Shown piece by piece: positions 42,365 through 49,172 of a stretch of DNA of 49,172 nucleotides. Below the pieces are notes generated by a model that was not told the origin of the DNA, searched no databases, and saw only the letters and a list, made by a program, of their open reading frames with translations. Every line of letters begins with the position of its first letter. The first letter of the stretch is position 1. The stretch is from Candidatus Geothrix odensensis (GTDB lineage: Bacteria; Acidobacteriota; Holophagae; Holophagales; Holophagaceae): NCBI GenBank assembly GCA_016714685.1, contig JADKCH010000022.1, positions 1 through 49,172 of the forward strand, in the 5' to 3' direction. A program made the position numbers and the translations under genes.

Positions 42365-43603
42365 ATGCACATCAACGAACTGCTCACCGTGGTCTGCGAG
42401 CAGGGTGCCAGCGACCTCCACCTCAAGGTCGGCAACCATCCCATCGCGCGCATCCGGGGCAAGCTGACGCCCATGACGCAGTTCAAGCGGATGGTGCAGG
42501 AGGACACCATCGCCATGGCCTACGCGATCATGGCCAGCGACAAGCAGAAGGGGAAGTTCAAGGAGAACTTCGACATCGACATCGCCTATTCGGTGCCGAG
42601 CCTGGGCCGCTTCCGCTGCAACATCTTCAACCAGCGCGGCACCGTGGGCCTGGTGCTCCGCGTCATCCCTCGGAAGATCTACACCATCGACGACCTGATG
42701 CTCCCCAAGGTGCTCAAGACCATCTGCCAGGAGCAGCGAGGCCTGGTGCTGGTGACCGGGACCACAGGCTCGGGCAAGTCCACCACCCTGGCGGCCATGA
42801 TCGACCTCATCAACGCCACCCGCACCGAGCACATCCTCACCATCGAGGACCCCATCGAGTACCTCCATCGGGACAACCTCAGCATCGTGAACCAGCGGGA
42901 GGTCGAAGCCGACTGCAAGACCTTCTCCTCGGCCCTGCGCGCCGCCCTCCGCCAGGATCCCGACGTGATCCTCGTGGGTGAGATGCGCGACCTGGAGACC
43001 ATCGAGACGGCCCTCCACGCCGCCGAAACGGGTCACCTTGTGTTCAGCACCCTGCACACCCTGGACGCCACCGAGACCATCAACCGCATCATCTCGGTCT
43101 TCCCGCCCCACCACCAGAAGCAGATCCGCCTGCAGCTTGCCGCCGTGCTCAAGGGGGTCATCTCCCAGCGCCTGGTGCCCCGGTCCGATGGCCAGGGCCG
43201 CGTGCCGGCCGTGGAGGTCATGGTGGCCACTGAATCCGTCCGCACCTGCATCGAGGACAAGGACAAGACCAAGATGCTGAAGGACGTCATCTCCTCCGGC
43301 ACGGCCCAGTACGGCATGCAGACCTTCGACCAGAGCCTCTACTTCCTGCTCAAGCAGGGGCTCATCACCGAGGAGGAGGCCCTCCTCCGCGCCACCAACG
43401 TGGGCGAGTTCAAGCTCCGCCTCGAGGGCGTCATGGCCACTTCCGACCTGGCCAAGGCCAACATGGAGCGCGGCATGTCCATCGCCCAGGGCGGCGGCCG
43501 GGAGTCCGGGGGTCCCCCTGCCCCGCCGATCCAGTCCAAGGTCCCGGGGATGCCCATGACCATGCCACCGGCCACGGACGTGAAAATCACCCTGGCACGC
43601 TGA
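42365..43603 (+). CDS. pilT: Type IV pilus retraction ATPase PilT
   Basis: A hexameric ATPase at the inner-membrane base of type IV pili that powers pilus retraction and twitching. The 412-residue protein has the N-terminal PAS-like domain (G-A-S-D-L-H-L-K-V-G, residues 14-23). Walker A is G-T-T-G-S-G-K-S-T (132-140), followed by the Asp box T-I-E-D-P-I-E, Walker B D-P-D-V-I-L-V-G-E-M-R-D and the His box T-G-H-L-V-F-S-T-L-H-T. The C-terminal retraction-type end is M-Q-T-F-D-Q-S-L. The final 45 residues are a Gly/Pro-rich tail not usual in PilT. No other pil gene lies nearby. Confidence 0.95.
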   Translation: MHINELLTVVCEQGASDLHLKVGNHPIARIRGKLTPMTQFKRMVQEDTIAMAYAIMASDKQKGKFKENFDIDIAYSVPSLGRFRCNIFNQRGTVGLVLRVIPRKIYTIDDLMLPKVLKTICQEQRGLVLVTGTTGSGKSTTLAAMIDLINATRTEHILTIEDPIEYLHRDNLSIVNQREVEADCKTFSSALRAALRQDPDVILVGEMRDLETIETALHAAETGHLVFSTLHTLDATETINRIISVFPPHHQKQIRLQLAAVLKGVISQRLVPRSDGQGRVPAVEVMVATESVRTCIEDKDKTKMLKDVISSGTAQYGMQTFDQSLYFLLKQGLITEEEALLRATNVGEFKLRLEGVMATSDLAKANMERGMSIAQGGGRESGGPPAPPIQSKVPGMPMTMPPATDVKITLAR

Positions 43604-43653
43604 TCGCCCTTCCCCTATTCTGGCTCTCCCACCCCTAAGGCCCGAGGTTGCTG

Positions 43654-43929
43654 ATGATCAAGATCGACATCGCCAATTCGTTGATGAAGGTTCACCCCTG
43701 CTCCCGCGCCACCGCCCTCCAGGTGGTGGATCTGCTCACCGAGCGGCTGAAGGACGCCCTCCTCAATGGACATCGCATCGAGATCCGCGGCTTTGGCGTC
43801 TTCGAGCCCCGCCCCCGCAAGCGGGGCATGGGCCGGAACATCAAGACCGGCGCCAGCGTCCAGATCCCCAAGGGCAAGAGCATCCGGTTCAAGCCGGGGA
43901 AGGACCTGCGGGAGATCGAGGTCGGGTAG
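43654..43929 (+). CDS. HU/IHF-family DNA-binding protein
   Basis: A histone-like DNA-bending protein of 91 residues, the usual length. It has the helical N-terminal dimer part, the motif I-E-I-R-G-F-G-V-F (residues 46-54), and the beta-arm region with R-K-R-G-M-G-R-N-I-K-T-G, ending in F-K-P-G-K-D-L-R. The C-terminal G-K-D-L-R is more HU/IHF-beta-like than HU-alpha. It contains a cysteine at residue 16, not common in HU. The ATG at 43654 follows GAGG with six bases between; TTG and CTG codons upstream are in frame but less likely. It lies 50 bp after pilT. Confidence 0.92.
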   Translation: MIKIDIANSLMKVHPCSRATALQVVDLLTERLKDALLNGHRIEIRGFGVFEPRPRKRGMGRNIKTGASVQIPKGKSIRFKPGKDLREIEVG

Positions 43930-43982
43930 TCCGCTCCACGCTGCGCGTTGAGCGCAGGTGAAAAGGCTGGGAAGATGGCGGG

Positions 43983-44255
43983 ATGGAAGAAGCCTGCCGT
44001 CGCCCTGAGATCAGCTATCCCGCCCGCGTTCCCATGAAGATCATCGGGCGCCAGGAGGAATTGCGCCCCGACATGGTCATGGAGCTCATCCTCGCCCACC
44101 TCGGCCCCCAGCCCGAAGGCGACGAGCAGCACTCCGCCAACTGCAAGGGCGCCTTCATCAGCTACACCTTCTGGGTCACCCTGCCCGATGACAAGGCCGA
44201 GACCCCGCTACGGGAGGCGATCCAGAAGTTGCCGGGCGTGATGATGCAGCTGTAG
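43983..44255 (+). CDS. DUF493 (YbeD-like) family protein
   Basis: A small ACT-like-fold protein of 90 residues. Family features are the start I-S-Y-P-A-R-V-P-M-K-I-I-G-R (strand 1), a helix with P-D-M-V-M-E-L-I-L-A-H-L, the strand S-Y-T-F-W-V-T-L-P and a final helix ending L-P-G-V-M-M-Q-L. In E. coli the YbeD gene lies beside the lipoate genes; here it stands between an HU gene and asnS, so the context gives no hint. It starts 53 bp after the HU gene. A GC-rich hairpin follows the stop. Confidence 0.82.
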   Translation: MEEACRRPEISYPARVPMKIIGRQEELRPDMVMELILAHLGPQPEGDEQHSANCKGAFISYTFWVTLPDDKAETPLREAIQKLPGVMMQL

Positions 44256-44256
44256 G

Positions 44257-44472
44257 GGCTGGAGGCACGGCCTTCGGCCGCAAGACTGACCATAGACCTC
44301 GGTGAATGCATGCGTTCACCGAGGGAGTCCGGAGGTACGGATCCCCGAGATGGCCTTTCGCCGTACCTTTGGTTTGCCTTTGGGCTCGGAGGGCCGAGTG
44401 GATCGAGGCCACATTCAGGATCGGCGCGGCGCACAGCCCCGCATCAGGAGGCATTACCTCCAGACTCCAGCC
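44257..44472. other. Highly structured convergent intergenic region, possible ncRNA or dispersed element
   Basis: No gene is convincing here. The outer ends GGCTGGAG (44257-44264) and CTCCAGCC (44465-44472) are exact complements. Inside lie CGGCC-TTC-GGCCG (44269-44281) and CTCGGTGAA...TTCACCGAG (44298-44306 and 44315-44323, 8-base loop). AGGTACGG...CCGTACCT follows with a 20-base loop, then CTCGG-AGGG-CCGAG and GGAGG-CATTA-CCTCC. The region separates DUF493 (plus) from asnS (minus). It could be a structured RNA, a bidirectional terminator complex or a repeated element. Confidence 0.5.
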
Positions 44473-44475
44473 TGG

Positions 44476-45777
44476 CTAAGGCCTGAGCGTACCCATCATG
44501 CGGGGGTAGGGAATGGTCTCGCGGACATGCGGCAGCCGGCAGATCCAGGCCACGGCCCGCTCGAGGCCCATGCCGAAGCCGGCGTGGGGGACGCTGCCGT
44601 ACTTGCGCACATCCAGGTACCACTCGTAGTCGGCGCGGTTGAGCTGGTGGTGCTCGATCTGGTCCAGCAGGTACTGGAGGCTGGAGGCGCGCTCGCCGCC
44701 GCCGATGACCTCGCCGTAGCCTTCGGGGGCCAGCAGGTCGGCGCCCAGGGCCAGGCGGGCGTCCTGGGGATCCGGCTCCATGTAGAAGGCCTTGAACACC
44801 TTCGGGAAGCGGTGCACCCAGAGGGGCCGGTCCGTGGCGTTCATGAGGATGGTCTCGTCGTCGTTGCCGAAATCCTCGCCCCACTGGATGTCGCTGCCGA
44901 GCGTCTTCAGCTTGTCCACGGCCTCGGTGTAGGTCATGCGGTCGAAGGTTGTATTGAGGGCTGTCTCAAGGGGCGCCTGGTCGCGCTCCAGGATCTTCAG
45001 CTCCTCCTGGCGGCCCTCCAGCACGCGCTGGAGGAGGAACTTGGTCATGCGCTCGCCCAGCACCATCACATCGTCCAGGTGGGCGAAGGCCACTTCGGGC
45101 TCCACCATCCAGAACTCCGTGAGGTGGCGGCGGGTCTTGCTCTTCTCGGCGCGGAAGGTGGGGCCGAAGCAGTAGGTCTTGCCGAAGGCGGCGATGCCCG
45201 GCTCCTGGTAAAGCTGGCCCGACTGGCTGAGGAAGGCCATGCCCTCGTGGAAGTACTCGGTGCCGAAGAGCGTGCTGGTGCCCTCGCAGGCGCTGGGGGT
45301 GAGGATGGGGGCATCCAGCAGCGTGAAGCCGTCGCTGTCGAAGAAGTCGCGAATGCCCTTCACGAGGGTGTGGCGGATGCGCAGGATGGCCCACTGGCGG
45401 CGGCTGCGCAGCCAGAGGTGGCGGTTCTCCATGAGGAACTCGGTGCCGTGCTCCTTGGGCGTGATGGGGAAGTCCTGGCTGCCGCCGATGAGCTCCAGCG
45501 ACTTCACGAGCAATTCGGGCTGGCCGGTCTTGGGGTGCTGCTGGACGAGGCCAGTCAACGTGATGGCCGCTTCCTGGGTGAGCTTCCCGGCCAGCTCGTA
45601 GCTCTCGGGATCGGCCTCGGCAGCGCCCACCACGCACTGGACGAAGCCGGAGCCATCGCGCAGCTCGATGAACCGGGTCTTGCTGGTACGGGCATTGCGG
45701 ACCCAGCCCCGCAGCCGGACGGTCTCGCCGACCTGGTCGGCGAGGAATCGGACTTCGGTGAAGGGTTGGCTGGTCAC
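44476..45777 (-). CDS. asnS: Asparaginyl-tRNA synthetase
   Basis: Class IIb synthetase that charges tRNA-Asn directly, making the amidotransferase route for Asn unnecessary. The 433-residue protein has the OB domain (V-R-L-R-G-W-V-R-N-A-R) and motif 1 region. Motif 2 is C-F-G-P-T-F-R-A-E-K-S-K-T-R-R-H-L-T-E-F-W, and motif 3 is G-F-G-M-G-L-E-R, followed by the end H-V-R-E-T-I-P-Y-P-R. The loop after motif 2 matches AsnRS rather than AspRS. The start is a GTG at 45777 after AGGAG with six bases between; the frame is open 21 codons further but without a start signal. Confidence 0.95.
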   Translation of the reverse strand: MTSQPFTEVRFLADQVGETVRLRGWVRNARTSKTRFIELRDGSGFVQCVVGAAEADPESYELAGKLTQEAAITLTGLVQQHPKTGQPELLVKSLELIGGSQDFPITPKEHGTEFLMENRHLWLRSRRQWAILRIRHTLVKGIRDFFDSDGFTLLDAPILTPSACEGTSTLFGTEYFHEGMAFLSQSGQLYQEPGIAAFGKTYCFGPTFRAEKSKTRRHLTEFWMVEPEVAFAHLDDVMVLGERMTKFLLQRVLEGRQEELKILERDQAPLETALNTTFDRMTYTEAVDKLKTLGSDIQWGEDFGNDDETILMNATDRPLWVHRFPKVFKAFYMEPDPQDARLALGADLLAPEGYGEVIGGGERASSLQYLLDQIEHHQLNRADYEWYLDVRKYGSVPHAGFGMGLERAVAWICRLPHVRETIPYPRMMGTLRP

Positions 45778-45869
45778 GGGGGCTCCTGGGCCTAATCCCC
45801 CATTGTGCCCGGCCTGGGGCGCCCGCTCCAGAGCTGGCATTCAACGAAGTCCTTGACCAAAAAGCTTGA

Positions 45870-45985
45870 AACCGCGAAAAACGCGAATGGGCGCGAAAAG
45901 GAGCACTGCGGCAGCTGCCTGAAGCAAGGCCATTGGCCGCTTCCCTTTTTTCGCGCGCCCGAAGGGCTTCGCGTTTTTCGCGGTT
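45870..45985. repeat. Intergenic inverted repeat built of CGCGAA decamers
   Basis: AACCGCGAAAAACGCGAA at 45870-45887 is repeated as its exact reverse complement at 45968-45985, 80 bases apart. Each arm continues inward with further CGCGAA units at a 10-bp spacing (for example GGGCGCGAAAAGG at 45889-45901, with an imperfect partner on the right). No ORF is seen inside. The element lies between the che operon end and the asnS start, and has the same layout as the element at 18201-18395 but a different sequence. Nothing else is recognisable in the 232-bp gap. Confidence 0.7.
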
Positions 45986-46009
45986 CTTCTTTCTGCGAGC
46001 GGCCCTGCC

Positions 46010-46939
46010 CTAGGTGTCCTGTTTCGTGGCCCGGAACTTCCCGGAGATGGCCACCTGCATGCCCTTGAGATGGGCCATCACCCGCTCCAGCTTCTGCCGG
46101 GCGATGTCCTGGAACTGCATCTGCTGGATGAGCGCGAAGACGGTGTCCTGCATGTCCTGGTTCAGCCGCTCCAGTTCCGCGATGTCGCGTTCATGGCCCT
46201 TGAGCTTGCCCAGCCCCGCTTCCTGCTTCAGGTAGCCGAGGCCCTGGAAGACCCGGTCGGTACTGGCCAGCATGGCCTCCACCCGCTCGAGCACCTTGGC
46301 CATCTCCTGCTCGGTGTACGAGATCGAGGATTCGATCTGGGGCATGACCCGGTGTTCGCCCTGCTCCTTCGGCGGGGCCATCTCGATGAGGCGTCGCAGG
46401 CCATCATCGAGCCGCTCCTCCAGGCTGAGGGCGGCCAGCACTTCCTTGCCCTGGGTCCGGCCGACACCTTGGTTGGCGATCAGGGCGGCGTCGAGCAGGG
46501 TCACCACCCGCTCCCCCTGGACGATGAAGCCCTCGACCCAGGCACCTTCCAGCCCCGCCAGCAGAGGGCTGGCCGGCACCAGGTCCGAGTCGGGAATGCT
46601 CACCACGGCATCGACCGCGTCCACCAGCAGGCCCGTGGCGGTCCCCGCCAGATCGAGGACCAGGATGGTCCCGGTCTTCGAGGGATCCAGGGGCGGCAGG
46701 GACATCCGAACCCGCAGGTTCACCACCGGGACCACCCGTCCCCGGAGGTCCAGGATGCCCTCCACGGCCCGCGGCATGTGGGGCAGCTTGTTCAGCTCCC
46801 GGAAGGGCGTGATCTCGGCCACGTGCTCGAGGGGCAGCCCGTAGGCCCGGTCATTGAGAAAGAACGTCATGAACCGGTGCTGCAGGCCCTCCCGGCCCTG
46901 GGCCCGGGCCTGCGGCGCGGGGGCGGACCCGAGGTTCAC
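46010..46939 (-). CDS. CheW-CheZ-like fusion chemotaxis protein
   Basis: A 309-residue protein in two parts. Residues 20-165 are a CheW domain (F-M-T-F-F-L-N-D-R-A-Y-G-L-P-L, I-L-D-L-R-G-R-V-V-P-V-V-N-L), which couples receptors to CheA. Residues 205-295 are helical and match the core of CheZ, the phosphatase of CheY-P. The stretch Q-M-Q-F-Q-D278-I-A-R-Q282 reproduces the D-x3-Q pair that in E. coli CheZ (D143, Q147) catalyses dephosphorylation. The start is a GTG overlapping the cheA stop (GTGA). The fusion would place a phosphatase at the receptor array; its activity is inferred. Confidence 0.82.
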   Translation of the reverse strand: MNLGSAPAPQARAQGREGLQHRFMTFFLNDRAYGLPLEHVAEITPFRELNKLPHMPRAVEGILDLRGRVVPVVNLRVRMSLPPLDPSKTGTILVLDLAGTATGLLVDAVDAVVSIPDSDLVPASPLLAGLEGAWVEGFIVQGERVVTLLDAALIANQGVGRTQGKEVLAALSLEERLDDGLRRLIEMAPPKEQGEHRVMPQIESSISYTEQEMAKVLERVEAMLASTDRVFQGLGYLKQEAGLGKLKGHERDIAELERLNQDMQDTVFALIQQMQFQDIARQKLERVMAHLKGMQVAISGKFRATKQDT

Positions 46940-49044
46940 ACGGCCTCCTGGACGGCGAGCTGGAGCAGCTCGGCGGGATCCAGGATGAGCACCACGCCGC
47001 CATCGCCCATGATGGAGGCCCCGCTGATGCCAGGCAGGCTGGCCAGGTAGGGGGCCAGGGGCTTGATGACCACTTCCTGGCGGCGGACGAAGGTATCCAC
47101 GATGATGCCCATGCGCCGTCCGGCCGCGGAAACCACCACCACGGAGAGGCCATCCGACTCATCGGCGCTGTCCGGGGAGGCGGACTTCAGCAGATGCTTC
47201 AGCCGGCAGACACCGAGCACCTCGCCACGCAGGTTGATGGCCTGCCGGCTCGTGAGGTGCGACACGCTCTCCGGCGGCACGATCAGGGTCTCCTCCACGG
47301 CCGTGCCGGGGAGTGCGAAGACCTGGTTGCCGCTCTTCACCAGCAGGGCGTCGATGATGGCCAGGGTCAGGGGCAGCTTGATCGTGAAGATGGAGCCCTT
47401 GCCCACCGTGGAGCGGACGCCGACCCGGCCGTTGAGCTTCCGGACATTGGAGCGCACCACGTCCATGCCCACGCCGCGCCCGGAGATGTCCGTCACCTTG
47501 GCCGCGGTGCTGAAGCCAGGTGCGAAGATCAGCTCGATCACCTCTTCGTCGGGCATGGCCTCGGCCCTGTCCTGGGTCATCAGGCCCTTTTCCACCGCCT
47601 TGGCGCGGATGACCTTCGGGTCGATGCCCTTGCCGTCGTCCTCGATCTCCACGACCACGCTGTCGCCTTCATGGCGCGCCCGGAGGATCACGGTGCCCGT
47701 CTCGGACTTGCCCGATTTCACCCGGGCCTCGGGAGTCTCGATGCCATGGTCGGCACTGTTGCGGATCAGGTGGATCATCGGGTCGCCCAGCTCCTCGATG
47801 ATGCTCTTGTCGATCTCCGTATCCTCGCCGACCACCTGGAGGTCGATCTTCTTGCCGCTCGCCTTCGCCAGGTCCCGGAGCATGCGGGGGAACTTGGAGA
47901 AGATGGTCTTCACGGGGACCATGCGGATGCCCAGCACCGAGGCCTGGATCTCCTTGCTGACGTGGTCCAGGTAGACGGAGGCATGGGCCAGTTCCTTCGC
48001 CACGGCCGAGGCGGGATGGCCGTTGACCTGGGGCACCAGCCGCTCCACCAGGTGGCTGATCATGGTCTTGCTGATGATCAGCTCGGCCACGATGTTCATG
48101 AACTGTTCAAGCTTCGCCTGGCTCACCCGGATGGTGTCGGAAGTCCCCTTGTCATCGGAGTTCCGGCGACCGGACTTGCGGCGGTCCTCCGCGGCGGGAA
48201 CACCGTCTCCGGCCGTGGCCGCGGCCTCGGGGCCACCCCCAAGGCTCAGGGGGTAGAAGCTGATCGTGGCGTTCGTCACCGCCCCGAACACCTTGCGGAC
48301 CTCCTCGATGGGCTCGGTGGCCTCGATGAGCAGCACCATGTCCAGGTGGAAGGCGCGGGAATCGAAGCTCTCCAGGTCCACCAGGGGACTCCGGGGCACC
48401 ATCTGGCGGTGCAGCAGCCGACCCACCAGTTCCACCATCTGGAACATGGAGAAGGGATTGAAGGCGGTGCCATAGATCGCGCCAGCCAGCTCGGCATGGA
48501 TGCCCAGGACCGTCTTGCCTTCGGCGAGGGCGGCGGCGGCGGCCTTCCGGCCCACGGCGTCCACCCCGGCCAGGCTCGCGGGAAGGTGCAGTTCACCCTT
48601 CGCTGCGGCCGCAGGGGCGGCCGCCACGGGGGCGGCGCCTGACTTCAAGGACTCGAGCCTGCGGATCAGGTCGGTGGGATCCGGATCCTCGGCCTCGCCC
48701 TGCTTGCGCACCTGGACGCGCACATCCTCGACCAGCACCTTGAGCATGTCCACGGTCTCGAAGAGCAGTTCCATGACCAGGTCGCTGAGTTCCATCCGGG
48801 ACTTGCGGAGGTCGTCCAGCACGTTCTCACCGATGTGGGCCACCGCCTGCACCTTCTGGAGGCCCAGGAAGCCGGCGGCGCCCTTGATGGTGTGGACGCT
48901 CCGGAAGATGGCGTTCAGCAGGTCCAGGTCGCCCGGCGCCTCTTCGAGGGCCAGGAAGTTGGTCTCGATCTGTTCGAAGTGCTCCTGCGCCTCGATGAGG
49001 AAATCCTCGTAGAAGCTGGGATCGTCAAGGGCGAAATCACTCAT
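46936..49044 (-). CDS. cheA: Chemotaxis histidine kinase CheA
   Basis: The central kinase of a chemosensory pathway, 702 residues. P1 (HPt) has S-V-H-T-I-K-G-A-A-G-F-L-G with phospho-His51. A region of about 170 residues follows (from 140 on) that is Ala-rich and contains a partly conserved domain, not an evident CheY-binding P2. P3 dimerisation begins near T-I-R-V-S-Q-A-K-L-E-Q-F-M-N. P4 has H-L-I-R-N-S-A-D-H-G-I-E, D-D-G-K-G-I and G-R-G-V-G-M-D-V-V. P5 at the C-terminus is CheW-like. The ATG overlaps the stop of the upstream cheW (ATGA), and the stop overlaps the CheW-CheZ gene. Pili rather than flagella may be the target, as pilT is near, but this is speculative. Confidence 0.95.
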   Translation of the reverse strand: MSDFALDDPSFYEDFLIEAQEHFEQIETNFLALEEAPGDLDLLNAIFRSVHTIKGAAGFLGLQKVQAVAHIGENVLDDLRKSRMELSDLVMELLFETVDMLKVLVEDVRVQVRKQGEAEDPDPTDLIRRLESLKSGAAPVAAAPAAAAKGELHLPASLAGVDAVGRKAAAAALAEGKTVLGIHAELAGAIYGTAFNPFSMFQMVELVGRLLHRQMVPRSPLVDLESFDSRAFHLDMVLLIEATEPIEEVRKVFGAVTNATISFYPLSLGGGPEAAATAGDGVPAAEDRRKSGRRNSDDKGTSDTIRVSQAKLEQFMNIVAELIISKTMISHLVERLVPQVNGHPASAVAKELAHASVYLDHVSKEIQASVLGIRMVPVKTIFSKFPRMLRDLAKASGKKIDLQVVGEDTEIDKSIIEELGDPMIHLIRNSADHGIETPEARVKSGKSETGTVILRARHEGDSVVVEIEDDGKGIDPKVIRAKAVEKGLMTQDRAEAMPDEEVIELIFAPGFSTAAKVTDISGRGVGMDVVRSNVRKLNGRVGVRSTVGKGSIFTIKLPLTLAIIDALLVKSGNQVFALPGTAVEETLIVPPESVSHLTSRQAINLRGEVLGVCRLKHLLKSASPDSADESDGLSVVVVSAAGRRMGIIVDTFVRRQEVVIKPLAPYLASLPGISGASIMGDGGVVLILDPAELLQLAVQEAV

Positions 49045-49172
49045 GGCTCACCCGTCCTGTTGCGGCGCCCCTGGAGGCCCTGAAGCTGCTCGGTCTCCGC
49101 GTCGGTCAATAGCTGCTGGAGCTCGAGCAGGAAGATCATCCCGTTGTCCAGGCGCGCCACCTTCTCGATGCT
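49041..49172 (-). CDS. CheW-like protein, C-terminal part (runs off the window)
   Basis: The last 43 codons of a gene that begins beyond the right edge. The translation starts S-I-E-K-V-A-R-L-D-N-G-M-I-F-L-L-E-L and ends in a polar tail. This is the end of a CheW domain, where a V-x-R-x-x-x-x-I-x-L-L-D-type strand closes the barrel. The stop TGA overlaps the cheA ATG. It is the first visible member of a cheW-cheA-cheW/Z operon. Confidence 0.75.
   Translation of the reverse strand, partial: SIEKVARLDNGMIFLLELQQLLTDAETEQLQGLQGRRNRTGEP

Noticed and set aside
44302..44475. Small ORFs on both strands in the gap before asnS
   Set aside because: The translations show no motif, lack ribosome-binding sites and coincide with the stem-loop structures, so a non-coding role fits better.

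Overview
The window is a GC-rich bacterial chromosome segment with tightly packed, mostly operon-organised genes and many translationally coupled start/stop overlaps (ATGA or GTGA). The gene mix is a trimeric NAD-linked [FeFe] hydrogenase with its HydE/F/G maturases, a PilT-driven twitching system, a che cluster, RND efflux and many orphan sensor kinases. Together with the base composition this fits an anaerobic or facultative Acidobacteriota of the Holophagae type (Geothrix/Holophaga-like). That placement is an inference from gene content, not from a phylogenetic marker.

Layout. 1-3.7 kb: tRNA-Arg(CCG), a cell-wall amidase and hisS whose divergent start codons overlap, and a RhlE-type RNA helicase. 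3.7-13.4 kb: a MarR regulator with a palindromic operator over its own start codon, followed by a secreted metallo-beta-lactamase-fold hydrolase, an MdtABC-type RND efflux system (one adaptor, two pumps) and a membrane protein built from an internal duplication. 13.4-19.9 kb: aspS with a C-terminal extension, an unknown protein, a less GC-rich kelch-repeat lipoprotein lying between a decayed partial copy and an intact copy of a SprT-like metallopeptidase gene, an intergenic inverted decamer repeat, and a HAD 5'-nucleotidase. 20-27.5 kb: three sensor kinases (one hybrid), a sugar-type aminotransferase, and an ECF sigma factor with a ChrR-like anti-sigma factor that carries two zinc motifs.

27.5-36.9 kb: an EamA permease, then hydG-hydF-hydE followed by hydB-hydA-hydC. 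The maturases build the H-cluster of HydA. HydB (NADH/FMN) and HydC ([2Fe-2S]) link it to NAD(H) and ferredoxin, as in electron-bifurcating hydrogenases. HydB carries an extra N-terminal thioredoxin-like [2Fe-2S] domain. 36.8-42.2 kb is a minus-strand run of housekeeping genes (typA, a DUF218 protein, a GAF/degenerate-GGDEF protein, rsmI, a membrane protein). 42.2-44.5 kb carries pilT, an HU-like protein and a DUF493 protein. 44.5-49.2 kb carries asnS and a cheW-cheA-cheW/Z operon that runs off the right edge.

Three conserved genes (hisS, a histidine kinase and rsmI) are each broken by a single-base length change in a G or C run. Because two of them are housekeeping genes, sequencing error is the first explanation. 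Several intergenic regions carry strong, non-coding inverted-repeat structures (18.2-18.4, 42.25-42.30, 44.26-44.47 and 45.87-45.99 kb). With the HydB fusion, the CheW-CheZ fusion and the double-zinc anti-sigma factor, these are the most worthwhile leads. No CRISPR array, prophage, transposase or recognisable defence system was seen.
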